A stretch of 64,000 nt of DNA, taken from contig CAKUUC010000002.1 of the NCBI GenBank assembly GCA_934692625.1, positions 124,001-188,000 on the forward strand, written 5' to 3'. Below the pieces are notes generated by a model. The model saw nothing but the letters and a program-made list of their open reading frames with translations. It was not told the DNA's origin and ran no database searches. The DNA comes from an uncultured Candidatus Melainabacteria bacterium (lineage in GTDB: Bacteria; Cyanobacteriota; Vampirovibrionia; Gastranaerophilales; Gastranaerophilaceae). Every line of letters begins with the position of its first letter. The stretch's first letter is position 1. The translations under genes were made by a program, and so were the position numbers. This document shows positions 8,525 through 16,426 of the stretch, piece by piece.

Positions 8525-10065
8525 ATATTTAATTCCTTCTTCACTAAATCAAAGTTTGAGTTCAAGTTATAGCTCTTTTCAAAATTGTTATTGGCTTCGT
8601 CTTGTAACCCTTTGTTTTTCATAACTAAGCCCATGTAGTAGTAATATCTGTAATCGCTATCATCAATGTATTTGGCAATTGCAAGATAATCTAATGCTTG
8701 GTCAAAATCCTCTTTGGCTATTTGTAGTCTAGCCAAATCAATCCAGCCGTCTTTGAAATTTGGATTGATTGCAACTGTTTTTTTGAGGTAAGTTTCTTCT
8801 CTATCTTTATCGAGCAAAGCCATTTGGTAGTATGCTTCGTAGGCTTTTGAACTGATTTTTAATATTCTTGCATAAATTTCTTTTGCTTTTTTAAGGTTTG
8901 CTTGAGCCTTGTAGATATCCGCAAGTCGAATTTCTGCTTCGTAAGTTTTATCTTTAGCAGTTGCTTTTTTGAAGTATGATTCTGCTAATTTTGTATCACC
9001 GTTTCTCATTGCAATATTACCTGCAACTAAAAGTGCATCAACTGATGTTCCATCTATATCAAGTGCTTTTAGTGCATAATCTTGTGCTTTTTCAAACTCC
9101 TTTAGTGCATAGTAAACTTTTGCAGTTAGTGCAAAAACGTCTTTGTTTATATTCTTTTTCCCGGAAATTGAAGTTTGAAGGACTCTTAGGGATTTGCTAA
9201 ATTCTCCCTTGTCGTAGTAATAATATGCAAGAAAATATTTTTTAATATATTCATTTTTGGCCGCTTTATATAAAATATAATGTTGGGAAGAACTTAATTC
9301 ATTGTCAAAAACTACAGTATTAATACTTTCTGATTTAAGATCGTTCAAATACTTAACCCCATCTTGCGGTTTTGAAGATTGGGAATAAATTTCTGCTTTC
9401 AGTCTTTTATAATTCATATTGACAGGATTTTTACTGATTGCAATATCTATGGATTTTCCGGCTTGTTTAATATCACCGTTTTTCATGCTCCCGATTGCAA
9501 CAAGATAGTTTGCGTAATCAGAATCAGCAAGCAGAGCAGTTTGTTTTAACAATTCGTTCGTACATTCTTTGCTTTGGTCGTTGTACATAATATTTGAATA
9601 AATTTCTGCCAAATAAATTTGATCTTTGTATGTCAAATTGTAATTAGGAAAATAGTAATTCTTTACATCTTCTTCAATTAACGCTGAAATTTCACTATCC
9701 TGAATTTTTGACATTGAAAGTTCTGCAAGTGTGAAAAATCCTATTGATGCCATTTCTTGAGTTAATCTCATATATACATAATCATTGGGCACTACATTAT
9801 CAATCAAAACTTTAAAATCCTGATAAGAAGTTCTGATATTGCTTTGCATAAATTTATCCATTGCAATCGTATATTGATTTTTTACGGAATTTCTTGTTAA
9901 AGAACCTTTTTTAAGGCTATATGTTGGAATTGCTACAGATTGTTGGTAAGTGTCATTTCTGTTATCAAGCGGGTTTACCGGAGAAATTCCGCCCATATCA
10001 AAGGCAAATACCGAATTCGTTAGTAGTGGTATAATTCCAGCAATTATATATATTTTCTTTAGCAT
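8521..10065 (-). CDS. Secreted or periplasmic TPR-repeat protein
   Basis: A 514-residue protein with a signal peptide (MLKKIYIIAGIIPLLTNSVFA, cleavage near residue 21). Many tetratricopeptide repeats run from about residue 90 to the end. Typical units contain A.Y.LAKI-like helices, for example AKVYYALKEFEKAQDYALKA and MGLVMKNKGLQDEANNNFEK. TPR arrays mediate protein-protein contacts. It overlaps the HD-GYP gene upstream by 7 bp and the response regulator downstream by 4 bp, so the three are probably made together. It could be an extracytoplasmic sensor or assembly partner. Confidence 0.8.
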   Translation of the reverse strand: MLKKIYIIAGIIPLLTNSVFAFDMGGISPVNPLDNRNDTYQQSVAIPTYSLKKGSLTRNSVKNQYTIAMDKFMQSNIRTSYQDFKVLIDNVVPNDYVYMRLTQEMASIGFFTLAELSMSKIQDSEISALIEEDVKNYYFPNYNLTYKDQIYLAEIYSNIMYNDQSKECTNELLKQTALLADSDYANYLVAIGSMKNGDIKQAGKSIDIAISKNPVNMNYKRLKAEIYSQSSKPQDGVKYLNDLKSESINTVVFDNELSSSQHYILYKAAKNEYIKKYFLAYYYYDKGEFSKSLRVLQTSISGKKNINKDVFALTAKVYYALKEFEKAQDYALKALDIDGTSVDALLVAGNIAMRNGDTKLAESYFKKATAKDKTYEAEIRLADIYKAQANLKKAKEIYARILKISSKAYEAYYQMALLDKDREETYLKKTVAINPNFKDGWIDLARLQIAKEDFDQALDYLAIAKYIDDSDYRYYYYMGLVMKNKGLQDEANNNFEKSYNLNSNFDLVKKELNI

Positions 10066-11804
10066 TGTGTACCTGCTTTCGTTTCGGCAGTTTGACCAAT
10101 ATAATAGAAATTAAACAGGTCAAAAACTTCTTTTTCTTCTTTTGTTGCGTTTTCGTCAGTTCCAAATTTTTGAATATCTAATAAGTTGTAATGACTTAAA
10201 ATTGCATCGTGTTCTTTTGAAATTTTTCCGTGTGATTCAGATAGGAAAACTCCGACGATTTTATTAACCGGAATAGCTAAAAATTTGTCAACAAGACGAG
10301 GTTCAAAATGAGAGCCTGCACCTTTGCGCAAGATATCGATAACGTTTATTATCGGCATTTTATCACGATAGTGACGTTTAGATGTGATTGCATCAAAAAC
10401 ATCTGCAACTGCAAGAATTCTACCGCCAAGAGTGATTTCTTCCCCTTTCAGATGTCTACAATAACCGGTTCCGTCCCATTTTTCGTGGTGCGAACAAGCC
10501 ATTTCGGTAATAATTCTAAAATCTTGTGACATATAAATTTTGTTCAAGATGTTGTGTGTAATTCTCACGTGTTCTTGAATATGTTTATATTCTTCATCTG
10601 TCAGTTTTCCGTCTTTTTGCAATACTGAATCTCTGATACCAATTTTTCCGATATCGTGCAAGGTTGCCGCTTTTGCAAGCAGGCTGATATCTTTTGGACT
10701 CATTCCGATAGCCTGAGCAAGCAATGTCGAATAAGATTTTACTCTTGAAGAATGGCCGGCGGTGATTTTGTCACGAGCATCAATAGACATTGCAAGAGTG
10801 TCAATGAAACTGTCAAACATCAATTTCTGCTCGTGGTACATTTGGAGCATTTTGTCAAACAATTGGGCATTTTCAAGTGCAATACTTGCACTTCCGCCGA
10901 TTGCGACAAGCAAATCTTCATCGTTTGCGGTAAATACTCCGCCAATTTTATTCAATACCTGAATTGCACCGATAATTTCTTTGTTATTGTTTGTTATTGG
11001 CATACAAAGAATTGTTTTTGTTCTGTAGCCTGTTTTTGTGTCAACTTCAGGGTTAAAACGAGAATCTTTGTAAGCGTCTGTAATGTTGATTGTTTCGCCT
11101 GTTTGAACTACATAGCCGGCAAGTCCGAGATTGGCAGGAAATCTAATTTCTTTGCTTTCATCAATTCCGAGTGCAACTTTTGACCATAATTCATCAGTGT
11201 CTTTATCCCAAAGAAAAACAGTACATCTGTCTGCTTGCATTGCATTACGGGTTTCTTCCGCTATAACTTTCAATAGTTCATCAATGTCTGTTAGAGCAGT
11301 GATTGAGCGACTGATTTTTACCAACGAAACAAGCGGATCACTCTTTGTCGGTAATGAATAATCCATATTGTTTTGGAGTTGTTTAATTCTTGTGTTAATC
11401 GTATTGTTTAGTGAATATTTGTCTTCATCAGTTGAGAGTTGCAATGCGTTATTGTAATGGATTAGTGCAATGTCACGGTTCTCTTCTGAAAAGTTTATAT
11501 TTCCAAAAATTAATTCACTTACCAATAGAGCAGTGCAACTATTGGCTCTTTTTGCCATAAATACGGCATCATCAAGCAATTGAATGGCTTTTTCGTAATT
11601 ATTGTTTTTGTCTTCCATATAGCGCAAGAAGGCTACAATGCTAAGACTTATTGACAAACCTTCCGAATATCTTATTTCTTTTGAAATTCGATTGGCTTCT
11701 TTTATTAACTGTCCGGCTTGTTCATAATTTTTGCTGTCTAAGTTCTGAAAAACCTGACGTATTATGCTCTCTACTGTTTCTATATTATTAACGATTTTAG
11801 TCAT
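10059..11804 (-). CDS. GAF plus HD-GYP domain protein (putative cyclic-di-GMP phosphodiesterase)
   Basis: A 581-residue cytoplasmic protein without membrane segments. The N-terminal 150 residues look TPR-like (helical, A-rich). A GAF sensory domain spans about 165-315 (AMQADRCTVFLWDKDTDELW, NKEIIGAIQVLNK). An HD-GYP domain spans about 345-520. The metal-binding HD pair is intact in LHDIGKIGI and HHEKWDGTGY is present, but the signature GYP reads GYC at residues 447-449. It is the first gene of the six-gene minus-strand run. HD-GYP proteins hydrolyse cyclic di-GMP or related dinucleotides; activity of this variant is uncertain. Confidence 0.85.
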   Translation of the reverse strand: MTKIVNNIETVESIIRQVFQNLDSKNYEQAGQLIKEANRISKEIRYSEGLSISLSIVAFLRYMEDKNNNYEKAIQLLDDAVFMAKRANSCTALLVSELIFGNINFSEENRDIALIHYNNALQLSTDEDKYSLNNTINTRIKQLQNNMDYSLPTKSDPLVSLVKISRSITALTDIDELLKVIAEETRNAMQADRCTVFLWDKDTDELWSKVALGIDESKEIRFPANLGLAGYVVQTGETINITDAYKDSRFNPEVDTKTGYRTKTILCMPITNNNKEIIGAIQVLNKIGGVFTANDEDLLVAIGGSASIALENAQLFDKMLQMYHEQKLMFDSFIDTLAMSIDARDKITAGHSSRVKSYSTLLAQAIGMSPKDISLLAKAATLHDIGKIGIRDSVLQKDGKLTDEEYKHIQEHVRITHNILNKIYMSQDFRIITEMACSHHEKWDGTGYCRHLKGEEITLGGRILAVADVFDAITSKRHYRDKMPIINVIDILRKGAGSHFEPRLVDKFLAIPVNKIVGVFLSESHGKISKEHDAILSHYNLLDIQKFGTDENATKEEKEVFDLFNFYYIGQTAETKAGTQC

Positions 11805-11959
11805 TATTTCACCTTTACTATATTGTACAATATTTTTCCAAATAATACAAAAAAAATTTATATATTATTAATGGAAAATAATCTAACCGTATGATGTAAT
11901 ATTTTCGTGGAATGCTAAATTTATACTGTAGTGTACTGTATAAATGAAAGGTTTTAATT

Positions 11960-12475
11960 ATGGCTGACTCGCTGAATACACTTACTTGTCCGGCATGTGG
12001 CAAGGTTATGGAAAAAGTTTTTATTCCTTCTCAAGGGATAAATATTGATATTTGTACAAATGGCTGTGGTGGAATTTTCTTTGATAATAGAGAATTTGAT
12101 AAATTTGATGAAAGAAATGAAGATGTTTCAGATATTTTAAACAAAGTTTCAGGAAAAGAGTTTGAAAAAGTCGACTCTAAAAAAGATAGATTTTGTCCTA
12201 GTTGTGGAACAAAAATGGTTAAAAACCATACAAGCGTAAAAGGTAATATTGAAGTAGATGATTGTTATGTTTGTGGTGGTAAATTCCTAGATAATGACGA
12301 ACTTGTTAAAATTCGTGAAGAATACGCTTCAAATGTTGAACGTAGTGCAGATGTTTTGAAATACGTTTATTCTCAAGTTGGTAAAGAATTGGCTGAAGTT
12401 GATGAAAAATACGCTAATTCTAAGATTGATAGAGATCTTGCTCAAAAATTATTCTACAAAATAATGAAGTTTTAG
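11960..12475 (+). CDS. Zinc-ribbon protein with two TFIIB-like zinc fingers
   Basis: A 171-residue cytoplasmic protein with two copies of a CPxCG...C..C.G..FD/FLDN..E module: CPACGKVM...CTNGCGGIFFDNREF at about 14-50 and CPSCGTKM...CYVCGGKFLDNDEL at about 76-115. This matches the small zf-TFIIB family of unknown function. The C-terminal 50 residues are helical. It has its own promoter region in the divergent gap with the HD-GYP gene. Its 3' end overlaps the convergent peptidase gene by 27 bp. Confidence 0.75.
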   Translation: MADSLNTLTCPACGKVMEKVFIPSQGINIDICTNGCGGIFFDNREFDKFDERNEDVSDILNKVSGKEFEKVDSKKDRFCPSCGTKMVKNHTSVKGNIEVDDCYVCGGKFLDNDELVKIREEYASNVERSADVLKYVYSQVGKELAEVDEKYANSKIDRDLAQKLFYKIMKF

Positions 12476-13273
12476 TAATTCAAAAACTTCTGACAATTCC
12501 ATATAATAACCGGAATTCAGAAGCTCAAAAAATCGATTGTATGATAGAGGGGCTGTAGATTTTACCGTTAAAGGGTACATGTACAGCCCCTCTACAAATC
12601 TTGCAAATAATTCTGTTGGTTTTGTGTAATATTTTTTTAATTTATTTATTTTATTCGATACTCGGGCTTGTTTCTTTTGATAGGATTTTAATCTGATATA
12701 TGCTGCAAATTCTTTCGGCATATCTGTAAAATCACGTTCAATATTATCTATAGAATAATTTTTGCACTTTTTAAAAAATACTCCACTTATTAGTTTTACC
12801 CTGTCATATTTTAATAGATATTTCGCTTCTGATTTTTTTATGTACTTGTCAAATTCTTTGAATTTTTTTGAGCGTAAAAAGTTCGGATACTTATTTTTAA
12901 TAATTTTTTCAAATTCGTTAATTTTTTGTTTAATTTTTTCTTTATGAGCATTGAGGATTTCAAATTTTGCGTTTTTATCAACTAACTGTGTAATTTTAAA
13001 AAGTTCATCTTCATAAGGTTTTACATCATCAGCCCGAAAAAGAACACTCAAACTTCCCCCATCTTGAGTTATTGTGGGTTCTAATTTGTAGTGAATATGA
13101 TGGGCAAACTCGTGTAGAAGTGTCGGAATTATACGATTTTCCGGTATATCTTTGGATACATCAATTCTGTTTTTCAAATAAAAACCTTGATGTCCACGTG
13201 CTTTTGTTGACGTGTGAATTTCCAACCCAAGACTTCTGTATAATCTGATTAACTTTCTTTCATTTGTTGTCAT
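12449..13273 (-). CDS. Putative zinc metallopeptidase (HExxH)
   Basis: A 274-residue lysine-rich protein. The motif LLHEFAHHIHY at about residues 52-62 is an HExxH zinc-metallopeptidase signature. A downstream Glu as third ligand may lie in DMPKEFAAYIRL or TELFARFVEGLY. No signal peptide is present, so it is cytoplasmic unless exported otherwise. I do not recognise the family. The central part (about 105-160) is charged and probably coiled coil. It is convergent with the zinc-ribbon gene and overlaps its end. Confidence 0.6.
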   Translation of the reverse strand: MTTNERKLIRLYRSLGLEIHTSTKARGHQGFYLKNRIDVSKDIPENRIIPTLLHEFAHHIHYKLEPTITQDGGSLSVLFRADDVKPYEDELFKITQLVDKNAKFEILNAHKEKIKQKINEFEKIIKNKYPNFLRSKKFKEFDKYIKKSEAKYLLKYDRVKLISGVFFKKCKNYSIDNIERDFTDMPKEFAAYIRLKSYQKKQARVSNKINKLKKYYTKPTELFARFVEGLYMYPLTVKSTAPLSYNRFFELLNSGYYMELSEVFELLKLHYFVE

Positions 13274-13315
13274 ATATATAACTATAAATGTAAGTTGAGT
13301 TTAAATCAATAAAAT

Positions 13316-13600
13316 TTATACGTAATCTGTTTTTTCAAGTTCATCTTTTAGCGGATTAGGTTGAACATTAGGTTCAATTCTGCTTGGAACCTGATAAAAA
13401 TAAGGAGTTGTTCTGTTGTATTTCAAACTTGAACCGGACCCTAATTCAGGCGGATAATATTGAATAGTTTGCCCTGACGGATTGTAGTTGTACGAAGATT
13501 GAACCGCATTGCCGAAAACCCAAGTGTCTTGTGCTGAAACTGAAGTACAAGTGCAGAAAAAACTTAACATAAATGCTAAGATAAACCATTTACAATTCAT
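13316..13600 (-). CDS. Small secreted protein of unknown function
   Basis: A 94-residue protein with a clear signal peptide (hydrophobic FILAFMLSFFCTCTSVSAQ, cleavage near residue 23). The mature part is about 70 residues, rich in Pro, Tyr, Asn and Gln (SYNYNPSGQTIQYYPPE), and probably unstructured. No family was recognised. The upstream region contains two tandem TTCCCCTAA units and a TTAC-N5-GTAA palindrome, which could be regulator sites. Confidence 0.6.
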   Translation of the reverse strand: MNCKWFILAFMLSFFCTCTSVSAQDTWVFGNAVQSSYNYNPSGQTIQYYPPELGSGSSLKYNRTTPYFYQVPSRIEPNVQPNPLKDELEKTDYV

Positions 13601-13618
13601 AATGTGATACCTTTCTGT

Positions 13619-13642
13619 TTCCCCTAATCAGACTTCCCCTAA
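13619..13642 (-). promoter_or_regulatory. Tandem 9-bp direct repeat upstream of the small secreted protein
   Basis: TTCCCCTAA occurs at 13619-13627 and again at 13634-13642, a 15-bp period, 19 bp upstream of the start codon. On the coding strand it reads TTAGGGGAA twice. The spacing suggests a bound regulator or a repeated leader motif. Function is not known. Confidence 0.35.
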
Positions 13643-13704
13643 AAGTCTTTCTTTATATATTAAGCTTAAAAGTCGAAATTTTTTGATAATTTTTGAACGG
13701 ATTG

Positions 13705-13769
13705 TTACATTGTGTAATGTTTTTGTGGAAAATAATAAGAAGCCGCCATTGATGTTAAATCAATGGCGG
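13705..13769. promoter_or_regulatory. Palindromes in a divergent intergenic region
   Basis: TTAC-ATTGT-GTAA (13705-13717) matches a motif seen before other promoters in this window. A perfect 11-bp hairpin (CCGCCATTGAT / ATCAATGGCGG, 13743-13769) lies between genes that point away from each other. A terminator is not expected here, and neither side has a good T-run. Confidence 0.4.
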
Positions 13770-13824
13770 AGTGGTGAGAAACCTTTGTATTGATAAAAGG
13801 TGTAAAAATTGGTAGAATAAATTT

Positions 13825-14349
13825 ATGAATAAAGAAAATTTACTAATCATAATAATTTTAATTTTGTTGTTATTGCTTGGTATATCTTGTGCGAATATTT
13901 ATAACTACAAAAATAAAATTACAAAAATGTCTGTAAAAATCTCTCGATTAAATACAACTATCTCGACTTTAAAAAAGAAAAATGATAATTCTGAAAATAT
14001 TGATGCTATAGAAATGAAGGTTCAGAAATGTATGAAATCTTGCGGCTATACCTCGGCTTGTATGTCAAATTGCGTTATTGATTCTGAAAAGGTTTGGCAA
14101 AAGAAACTTGACGATAGTTTGGTTGCATTGGAAAGTTTGATGACAAGAGAACAGTATTTGTTGCTATTGCAAACTCAAAAAGATTGGGAAGTTTTCGCAA
14201 ATCATCAAAGGAAGTTGAATAGTAGTGTAATTGGAAATATTACCGGTTCAATATATTCAAATCTTTTAGCTGGTGCTCAGGTTGGGTTAATAGAGCAAAG
14301 AGCAAAAAATTTAGCTTGGTTTGTGTTTTTATATTCATCACAAAAATAG
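13825..14349 (+). CDS. LprI-like (DUF1311) envelope protein
   Basis: A 174-residue protein with an N-terminal membrane anchor (residues 5-25, LLIIIILILLLLLGISCAN). The GISC could be a weak lipobox. A short coiled coil follows. The conserved domain (about 65-170) has C...C..C..C spacing (CMKSCGYTSACMSNC), WQKKLDDSL and LLQTQKDWEVFANHQR, and ends with an R...L motif, as in the LprI/DUF1311 family. Some members of that family inhibit lysozyme. No strong ribosome site is visible. Confidence 0.65.
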   Translation: MNKENLLIIIILILLLLLGISCANIYNYKNKITKMSVKISRLNTTISTLKKKNDNSENIDAIEMKVQKCMKSCGYTSACMSNCVIDSEKVWQKKLDDSLVALESLMTREQYLLLLQTQKDWEVFANHQRKLNSSVIGNITGSIYSNLLAGAQVGLIEQRAKNLAWFVFLYSSQK

Positions 14350-14354
14350 AAATA

Positions 14355-14389
14355 AAAACTCCCACTATTGAAAAAATAGTGGGAGTTTT
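14355..14389. terminator. Bidirectional terminator between convergent genes
   Basis: AAAACTCCCACTATT (14355-14369) pairs perfectly with AATAGTGGGAGTTTT (14375-14389), giving a T-run on both strands between the LprI-like gene and rubredoxin. Confidence 0.9.
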
Positions 14390-14403
14390 CTATCGACAAA
14401 TTA

Positions 14404-14544
14404 TTAGTCTTCTTTTTCGAATTGGTCTTTGCCTACTGAGCAAAGCGGACATACGTAATCGTCAGGTAAATCTTCAAATTTTACGTTGTCGTTTTCTGCA
14501 GGATCGTAAACATAACCACATACTGTACATACCCATTTTTCCAT
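14404..14544 (-). CDS. Rubredoxin (short form)
   Basis: A 46-residue electron carrier. The single iron is bound by two CxxC pairs: CTVCGYVYDP (C6, C9) and CPLC (C32, C35). The usual DLPDDWVCP reads DLPDDYVCP. The loop of about seven residues between YDPAE and FEDLP, present in canonical 52-54 residue rubredoxins, is missing. The AAAGGAAAAATATC leader before the ATG provides a ribosome site. It probably serves oxygen or peroxide detoxification or redox enzymes in an anaerobe. It is monocistronic, with a terminator shared with the convergent gene. Confidence 0.93.
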   Translation of the reverse strand: MEKWVCTVCGYVYDPAENDNVKFEDLPDDYVCPLCSVGKDQFEKED

Positions 14545-14601
14545 GATATTTTTCCTTTCTTTTACAAGTCTGTTTTCTCTGTTCTATTTATTTTTATATA
14601 G

Positions 14602-15909
14602 TTATGATTTTTTGTCAATATCAGGTTGGTTTTGTTTTTGGGCTAATTTCTTTTCGATATCCGCTTTGACTTGATATTCGTTGTCTTTTCTTGTAATCAA
14701 CATTAATGCCGGTGCTAGAACTCCCAATGCGCCGATACATGCTCCAATGTTTTTCAATACAGCATACTTTTTAAGCTTTCTTACACCACCTAAAAAGTCG
14801 TTCAAGGTTTCACCAGATGTTTCGTATTGGGTAAGAAGTTTTTCTAATTTTTTACCTACATTTCTCAATTCGTCTAAATCAATGTATTTTCTGGTATCAG
14901 GTGTTTTTGTTTTCTTTAAGCAGTTGATTACGTCTGATTTTTTAGCCGCATAAATTACGAAGTTTTTGTTTTCCGGTTGAACTGCGAATTTGTACAATTC
15001 TGCATCGTTTTTGCTGATGTTTTTAAATTCTTCAATTTGAGATTTTAGAGTACCGTTTTTCATAACGTTTTCAAGTCCTGTTGATTCGATTACTCTGGCA
15101 TCTAAATCGATTGATTTTCCTTTTTTGTCAGCGTGTGCTTCCATTGCTTTTGAAATTAAAGGTCCTGCAAAGTACATAAATGCCCAGAACAAGCCTTCTT
15201 TTATTACATATCCCATGAAATCTTGTGGGTTTCTGGCATGGGTTAATCTTTCGCCTGTGATTGTTCCATCAACAAGCATAAGGTTTTTAACTGGGTCAAA
15301 TATAAAGTCTTGAACTCCTCCTGTGAAGGTTACATTTTTATTGTTGTTCTTGTGAACGTCAGCAAATGCAGATGAGAACGGAATATTTCTGCCTTGTTTT
15401 GCTTCTTTTTGTTGTTCGGTTTTTTGTCTTTCAAAATAATCTTTTTTGATTTGATTTTCTGTATAATTGTGTCTGAATTTTGTTAAACCGAGATATGTTC
15501 CTGCGGTTAACACTGTTGATGCTGCAAATCTAATCATTGTGAGGTTTTTGAATTTTACTTGATGTTTTGCAACATTTTCCAAACTTTTTTTGATTTTTGC
15601 GTTTGGTGCAAATTCTTGAGCAAGTTTTAATATCTCAGGGTTTTTGAGTATTCTTGCATCTACTTCAGGATCAAGTTTGGCTGTTTTAAATAATGTGTAG
15701 TCCAATAGCATTTTATAAGCCGGAATACCCCATAGCCAAATAGCTTGAGTTCCAAATTCATCTATAAATCTATCTTTTCCTTCGACTGTGTCACCGGCAA
15801 TGTATGAAGCTGCTGTTAATCCGCAACTGTTTGCAACGTCTTTTACTGCAAGGGGTACCCGTGAACTGTTATTACTTAATTTTGAATATATATATCCGTT
15901 AATTGACAT
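14602..15909 (-). CDS. Unknown multi-helix membrane protein
   Basis: A 435-residue protein not recognised. It has no classical signal peptide. Probable membrane segments lie at about 125-145 (AASTVLTAGTYLGL), 245-263 (FWAFMYFAGPLI) and 392-412 (IGACIGALGVLAPALMLI). The soluble parts are Lys-rich, with a possible coiled coil at 150-170. A short VTFTGG stretch is near 190. It is preceded by a long leader with mutually exclusive hairpins (16127-16218) and a possible 28-codon upstream frame. It may belong to a lineage-specific family, like the membrane protein at 32528-33238, which has a similar composition. Confidence 0.6.
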   Translation of the reverse strand: MSINGYIYSKLSNNSSRVPLAVKDVANSCGLTAASYIAGDTVEGKDRFIDEFGTQAIWLWGIPAYKMLLDYTLFKTAKLDPEVDARILKNPEILKLAQEFAPNAKIKKSLENVAKHQVKFKNLTMIRFAASTVLTAGTYLGLTKFRHNYTENQIKKDYFERQKTEQQKEAKQGRNIPFSSAFADVHKNNNKNVTFTGGVQDFIFDPVKNLMLVDGTITGERLTHARNPQDFMGYVIKEGLFWAFMYFAGPLISKAMEAHADKKGKSIDLDARVIESTGLENVMKNGTLKSQIEEFKNISKNDAELYKFAVQPENKNFVIYAAKKSDVINCLKKTKTPDTRKYIDLDELRNVGKKLEKLLTQYETSGETLNDFLGGVRKLKKYAVLKNIGACIGALGVLAPALMLITRKDNEYQVKADIEKKLAQKQNQPDIDKKS

Positions 15910-15954
15910 TTTTCCTATCCTTTTCGGGACAAAAATTCCCGCTCAACTTGTGTA

Positions 15955-16041
15955 TTACAAGCCCCAAATTAAATTCATAAGTTTCACGATTGGAGCGTTC
16001 GCTTTTATTGTTGAGCGTCGTCGCATATTTTTATTTTTCAT
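15955..16041 (-). CDS. Possible 28-codon leader peptide
   Basis: An ATG frame encodes 28 residues, starting MKNKNMRRRSTIKANAPIV and ending IWGL, in the leader of the 14602-15909 gene. AGTGAAGGT upstream could act as a weak ribosome site. Its basic N-terminus and its place between the hairpins and the gene are compatible with a leader peptide, but chance is possible. Confidence 0.25.
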   Translation of the reverse strand: MKNKNMRRRSTIKANAPIVKLMNLIWGL

Positions 16042-16126
16042 TCTACTTACCTTCACTTTCCTTTTAAAACCTCTAAACTAAATTAATTGCTTAATTTTAG
16101 ACTCGTTTTAAATTTTTGTTACATAA

Positions 16127-16218
16127 AAAACAAGACCCTCAATTTAGAAGGTCTTGTTTTAAATCTCTTTTTACCGACAGCAAACATTCGAGCCGTTTAA
16201 AACAAGCCTTCTAAAATT
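16127..16218 (-). promoter_or_regulatory. Candidate attenuator: alternative hairpins in a leader
   Basis: Reading the minus strand, AATTTTAGAAGGCTTGTTTT (16218 downwards) can pair with AAAACAAGACCTTCTAAATT. The AAAACAAGACC of that second segment can instead pair with GGTCTTGTTTTTT further on. The second pairing is a terminator with six T. The two pairings exclude each other, the usual layout of attenuators and some riboswitches. The linker between segments is about 30 bases and no known riboswitch class was recognised. Confidence 0.45.
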
Positions 16219-16381
16219 CGTCTGCTACGTCGGTTTTGAATATACATAAAATCTGAAATCCTTTTATTCATGTGAACAATTTAAAATTACCACAGGCATA
16301 GTAAAAAATCAATAGGTGTATTCAAGACACTTATGTTTTTGATTATGAGATATAAAGTTTATGTAAAGATGAAAAATGGTA

Positions 16382-16390
16382 TGGTATAAT
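16382..16390 (+). promoter_or_regulatory. Extended -10 promoter of the aminotransferase gene
   Basis: TGGTATAAT (TG-n-TATAAT) lies 37 bp before the ATG, with no good -35. TATGG precedes it once. Confidence 0.55.
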
Positions 16391-16426
16391 TAAATCATGG
16401 TTTGGTAGATAGTAAAGGAGAAAAAA

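Noticed and set aside
10752..11183. Plus-strand Cys-rich frame of 143 codons
   Set aside because: Opposite the GAF/HD-GYP gene, whose domains are clear in the other strand.
16140..16240. tRNA or tmRNA fragment (CTCGAATG near 16185)
   Set aside because: A tRNA cloverleaf cannot be formed; the pairing fits alternative hairpins instead.
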